NCBI GenBank assembly: GCA_014529385.2
Contig: CM043948.1
Span: 19,881,951-19,945,950, forward strand
Reading direction: 5' to 3'
DNA from: Adiantum capillus-veneris
Lineage: Eukaryota > Streptophyta > Polypodiopsida > Polypodiales > Pteridaceae
Length of the DNA stretch: 64,000 nucleotides
The notes below the pieces were generated by a model. The model had not been told where the DNA came from. It worked only from the letters and a program-made list of their open reading frames with translations, and did not search any database. Of this stretch, positions 60,160-64,000 are shown piece by piece (the first letter of the stretch is position 1; each line of letters starts with the position of its first letter). A program made the position numbers and the translations under genes.

Positions 60160-60380
60160 TCGAAGTGCTTGTCCTGCTTGAGGTGCTTGTAGTGCTTGAG
60201 GTGATTGATTAATGTGCTTGAGGTACTTGACCTATTGCATGATTAAGGTGCTTGAGGTGCTTGACCTGCTCCATGATTAAGGTGCTTGAGGTGCTTTGAC
60301 ATGCTTGCCTGAGATGCTTGTGGGAACACCCCTAGTCCAAGTGCTTAGTCATGCTTGATGACTAAGGTGCTTGAGCACCA
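60160..60380. repeat. GAGGTGCTTG minisatellite
   Basis: Repeated units around 'ttaaggtgcttgaggtgcttgacctg'; the Z1 LTR has only one or two copies of the core here. Confidence 0.8.
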
Positions 60381-61548
60381 AAGGTCAAAAAGATCCCTAC
60401 AAAGAGGGGGGCGAGCCCTTTTCTTAGGGGCTAGAGACAGAACACACACACACACACTCTCTCAAGGAAATCCCAAGTTTAAAGAGGCAGCAGGGACACA
60501 TGTCAAGCCCCTACCCATGTTACCTCCATGAGGTGCTTGAACCCTATTGGCTAGGATTAAAAGGGGTCCAATGATAATTTACAACAATTATCTAATTGTT
60601 TTTGCATTTATGAAGTCCTCTCTCTCAAAGGGGAAAGGGGGACACTTGTCCCAAGACTACACATATTGCTAGAAATGGCCCAAGCTTGTGATTGGCTAGG
60701 CTTGGCATGAGCCAATGAGCTTCAATGATGAGCTAGAAGAGGGGGTCGACCTAGCAAGGAGGGGGGTTCCTTGCAAGATGTACACACTCTCACACACTCA
60801 CACAGACTCTCATTATGTGCTAGGCAAGGTGCAAGAGCTCCATCTCCTTCTCCAAGCTCCTTGAGAAGTTGAGAGCCTACACCAACACTCTTGGATATGG
60901 AATGCAAATCCAACCAAGAGCTATGCTTCAATGCTTAAGCTTTCCATCTTCTCCATCTTCATTACTATGCTATTATGTATGCTAAACAAGAAGAGTGATG
61001 ATAAGTCAGGAATTATTCTTTCTCCTATGGAATACTTCTTCTTCCTCTTCCCTACCCTCATTCCCTGCTAGCTCTCTCCACCTTCGAAGGTGTTTGAGGT
61101 CTTGGGACTGAGGCTTGGGATAGTTAATGCTTTCTATAAAGTGCATGTTATGCTTATTGCAAGAAGGCTAATGGTTTATTGCAAGTAGATTAGTTACTTA
61201 ATGCAAGTAGATTAATTGTATTGCAAGGCAGATTAATTGTTGCTTTAGGCACAAGCTGATGCATAAAAATATACATCTTCATGCACTCAAATGATTTAGG
61301 GAACACACAGACTAATGATGTTCACAAGTTCTTGATTGTTTTCAAGCTAAGATTGATTGTTGATATTATGCAAAAGCTTGGTATATGAAGCTTCCACCTT
61401 CATACTGCCAAAGAGCTCTCAAGGAACACAAAGATTGTATTGTACCAAGTCTCTCTTAATGAGAGAATCTATAATACAAATGCCTTTTGGAGGGGGGACC
61501 GGCTCCACATAAATCCGGTCCTCAACTGTTGTCAAATTCTCTAAACTC

Positions 61549-61572
61549 TTTCTCTCTCTCTCTCTCTCTCTC
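61549..61572. repeat. (CT)n microsatellite
   Basis: About 12 CT copies near the end of the Z2 LTR; Z1 LTRs have only 'ctctctctct' here. Confidence 0.9.
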
Positions 61573-61716
61573 AAAAGTATTGCTCATGCCTAGTTAATTA
61601 AGTGTTATGATTAAGTTGCTACTACCAACTAAGTTCACCCTCTTTTCTCTCAAAGTTGCTCACTTTAATTCTCTTAATTCCGCTATTCTCTAAGTTCATA
61701 GGCCATTTCCATCACA

Positions 61717-61728
61717 TTGGTATCAGAG
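61717..61728 (+). other. Z2 primer-binding site
   Basis: TTGGTATCAGAG, initiator tRNA-Met type, directly after the LTR. Confidence 0.9.
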
Positions 61729-61840
61729 CATTTGGTTTCTCTTTTCTTGCTTAAGAAGAGAGGTCCTTAAGTAGCCTATAAATGGTTAATGTTGTTAATT
61801 ATATTAGGGTAAGTGGAACTGGGATCTATTATTGGTTTTG

Positions 61841-62024
61841 TTGAGCCCACTATGTGGGGGATGGTGCACACCTCGGGAGCTTTGGACTTAATAATGGAGT
61901 CTTTTTAGACTTGTCTACGGCTTTACCATTATTGAGCCATAAGAAGTCCGAAAGGAGCTAGCCCTCAGCAACTCTGCTATGTTAGACCTACTCCTCTACT
62001 CTCTATAATTAACCACTTTGAGCC
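61841..62024. repeat. Z2-specific leader block flanked by TTGAGCC
   Basis: Compared with the Z1 leader (39790-39825), Z2 has about 177 extra bases bounded by TTGAGCC at 61841-61847 and 62018-62024. No ORF is present and the terminal inverted repeats are weak or absent. Confidence 0.6.
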
Positions 62025-62130
62025 GTGGGTGTAGATACTTAAGAGCCGATTTTCAAAGGCTAAGAGGAGTGGCAACTAAGGTTTTGAATTGCCAAAGCAT
62101 ATATTAACTACATACATAAATTTTGTTAAC

Positions 62131-63573
62131 ATGGTTGACAATAATCAAGAGAGTAGAACGAACATTGATAACTTTGATTTTGCACATGAAGGTGCTAATG
62201 ATGATGCTCCCATGTTTATCAATTATCTTATTTCTAAGCTGCAACAAGCTATGGGAAACCCATCCCTACAAGGTGAAGTTTTCCAACAACTTCATAGTTA
62301 TGGGATTCTCCAAACTCCCCCAAAAGAGAGAGCACCTGAGAAGTCTCTTCGAGAGATTTCCAAGAGAGGGCTCTCTACAGTGAGAGTAGAGGAGAACCCA
62401 TACGAAGCGCTTAAATGTTTACTAGCGGGCTTAAGTCCATCCAAGAAGAGAGGTGAAGTCTCTACTATAGAGCCTTCACCAAGGGAAGGAGAAAGAAGTG
62501 AGTCTCCCAATACTTCCGAAGATGTGGCTCCAAGAAGACAGCAGCCTCAACAATATCCAACTCCCCCCAAGAGGGAAAGATTTCCGCAAAGTCCTCCTCC
62601 TCGTTATCACAAAAAGGAAGAGAGGTACCAAAAGAAGGAAAAGGAGAGAAAGAGGTCACCCTCTTCTCCAACTTCATCGCCTTCCTCATATTCCAATGAA
62701 GGTAGCGGCTCTTCTCTCAAAGATCCCAAAAGGAAAGTCCATCGCAAGTCCTATCCAGTATGGAGAAGGTCCAAGAAGCTGAAGAAGTTCAAGGAGGGAG
62801 GAAAGGACACCACTTTCCTTACCTATGATGGCACCTTTGGTGCTATGGACAAGATCTTGGCCTTCATCCAACAGTTTGATGTGGCCTTTGGTGAAGAGGG
62901 CTTCATGGAGTCCTCTAAACTGCATTAGGTATCTATGCATTTCCAGAGCTCCGCTCGTCAATGGTGGGCTAGCCTACGAGCTCAAAGGAAACCTCCAAGG
63001 GCATGGAAGGCTTTAAGAGCCTCCATCATGAAACAATTTTTGGCAAGCAACACTAAAGACAATGTCCTCACAGAATGGCAAAGCTTGAAACTCTCTCCCT
63101 ACGAGTCTATCCAGAAGTATGTAGATAAGTTTTGGGATTTACTTCTAAAAGCCAGTGTCTACAAAAAGATAGGATTTGAGGAGAGAAAGCAACAATTTTA
63201 TGCGGGTCTTTTTTACGAGATGGCCGAGTATATTAGCTCACAAAGGCCTAATGCCATATCGGCGGTCATACACCATACTATGGTCGCCTCTCAAATCAAT
63301 TTCCAACAAGGGGTTAAGAGAAACTCTAAGCCCATGGAAGTGAAGGATCAAAATAAGCTTAGAGGAAGGAATAATGCTCAAACTTCCTCCAAAGGCAACT
63401 CTAGCAACACCGATAACAAAGCTAAGGAGAAAGGAGTCTACAAAGGTAAGAATAGACTCTCTCCAACAGAGCTAGAGTGTTATCGTAAGGATAACAAATG
63501 CTACAAGTGTGGACAACAAGGGCATGTCTATCATGCTTGTCCCCAAAGAAATGCATGCAACAAGCCGCCTTGA
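62131..63573 (+). pseudogene. Z2 gag with one internal stop
   Basis: The ATG at 62131 (MVDNNQESRTNIDNFDFAHE) is chosen because it starts the part conserved with Z1. The frame is open for 480 codons except one TAG at 62926-62928, where Z1 has a His codon. The N-terminal domain (to about residue 95) is followed by a Ser/Pro/Lys/Arg-rich disordered segment (residues about 100-235). The gag core has LAFIQQFDVAFGEEGFMESS, MHFQSSARQWWASLRAQRKP and FLASNTKDNVLTEWQSLKLS. A zinc knuckle (CYKCGQQGHVYHAC, 63499-63540) is near the end. This is the best-preserved gag in the window; a single readthrough or reversion would give about 480 residues, the normal size for a gypsy gag. Confidence 0.9.
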
Positions 63574-64000
63574 GTTTCTATGTTGGAAACTCCCAAAGAG
63601 GATGCTCATAGCAAAAGGCTTTTGTTTTTCCTAAGCTAGGAGATATGTACATACATGTTTATGAGTCGGGTAGCATCCTATACCATGTAAATATGCATGC
63701 TTTTCGTAATTTAATGAAAATCTATATATTCATATACATGATTTTTGTTGAAAAGTCTGTAAATGAATTCAATGTTTCAACCAATAACAATAAAAAAAGA
63801 CGGGAATCAAGAGGAATTAGAATTGTCTACATTCCTAAATGGATTCCAAAATGTTTTTATTGATGATACCCCCATGACCTATCTCCATAATGAGGGGACA
63901 ATGACCATGCAATGGAGCTTTTACCACGAAGCTCACTGCCTAATAAGCCTCCTTATTGAGCTTTATAAGCTCCACAAGAGGAGTTCAAAGGCAATAGCAT
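63574..64000 (+). pseudogene. Z2 protease region, deleted, and RT lead-in
   Basis: Soon after gag the sequence jumps to MYIHVYESGSILYHVNMHAF and MIFVEKSVNEFNVSTNNNKK, which correspond to Z1 at about 41670-41830, so the protease domain is largely missing. The frame is then shifted before the linker 'FLNGFQNVFIDDT'-like end at the window edge. Confidence 0.7.

Larger units (their letters stand above)
59850..61716 (+). repeat. Z2 5' LTR
   Basis: 1,867 bp, collinear with the Z1 LTR but longer. It has an expanded 'gaggtgcttg' minisatellite (60160-60380) and an extra block of about 240 bp with 'gcaagtagattaatt' repeats (61155-61390). It ends CCATTTCCATCACA. Confidence 0.88.
59850..64000 (+). mobile_element. 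Z2: second Z-family gypsy, 5' part
   Basis: LTR 59850-61716, initiator-Met PBS at 61717-61728, leader, gag, and the start of the protease/RT linker at the window edge. It is inserted in Copia-E gag; the adjacent AGAAC (59845-59849) should recur after the missing 3' LTR. Confidence 0.9.

Overview
The window looks like a repeat-dense, non-coding part of a large land-plant nuclear genome. A fern or another non-flowering vascular plant is my guess, made from the overall flavour of the repeats rather than from any diagnostic gene. There are no bacterial-type operons and no rRNA, tRNA or CRISPR structures that I can see. Nearly everything is retrotransposon sequence, in many layers and mostly broken, mixed with unusually long CT/GA and CA/GT microsatellites that sit inside introns and inside LTRs.

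Layout. 1-681: the 3' part of a two-exon plus-strand gene of unknown function, with a (TC)n intron and one stop. 745-3435 (minus): a four-exon transposase-like gene that splices cleanly in frame and has a single internal stop. 3789-6346 (minus): a gag-only remnant of an LTR element with a primer-binding site (PBS). 6347-8795: LTR-like and microsatellite-rich DNA. 8796-9292 (plus): the last two exons of a plant O-methyltransferase. 9700-11842: microsatellites and a leader repeat that recurs at 58.7-59.1 kb. 11843-16999 (minus): Copia-A, complete with both LTRs, PBS, polypurine tract (PPT) and near-perfect target-site duplication (TSD), but disabled by stops. 17000-18297: includes a captured fragment of the 26S proteasome gene RPT2. 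18298-24129 (minus): a large non-autonomous element 'X' carrying gag plus an acidic ORF only. 24130-26790 and 30931-35431 (minus): Copia-B and Copia-C, two broken relatives of Copia-A. Between them, at 28862-30904, lies an unrecognised long minus-strand reading frame. 35440-37310 (minus): a degraded gypsy pol.

37364-49228 (minus) is element 'Y', a gypsy element whose internal region is a gag/integrase deletion fusion. Its 3' LTR is split by a full 8.66-kb plus-strand gypsy, 'Z1' (38139-46797, TSD CTTCT), and Z1 in turn carries a 447-bp foldback element in pol. 49228-50517 is an X remnant. 50520-56940 (minus) is Copia-D, whose gag is split by a 2.07-kb LTR-like insertion (54208-56282). 57033-59849 is the leader and gag of a plus-strand Copia-E, cut by a second gypsy copy 'Z2' (59850 to the window end).

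Functionally no intact host gene is visible. The most interesting signal is the LTR of element Y. It carries a dense 10-bp-periodic array of TTCTAGAA-type units that match the heat-shock element consensus, placed immediately upstream of a TATAAATAG box on the element's own strand. That is the architecture expected of a heat-inducible retrotransposon promoter. Other notable points are the captured RPT2 fragment, the almost intact transposase gene, the foldback element inside Z1, and a run of nonsense mutations in the Copia copies that are nearly all C-to-T on the coding strand.
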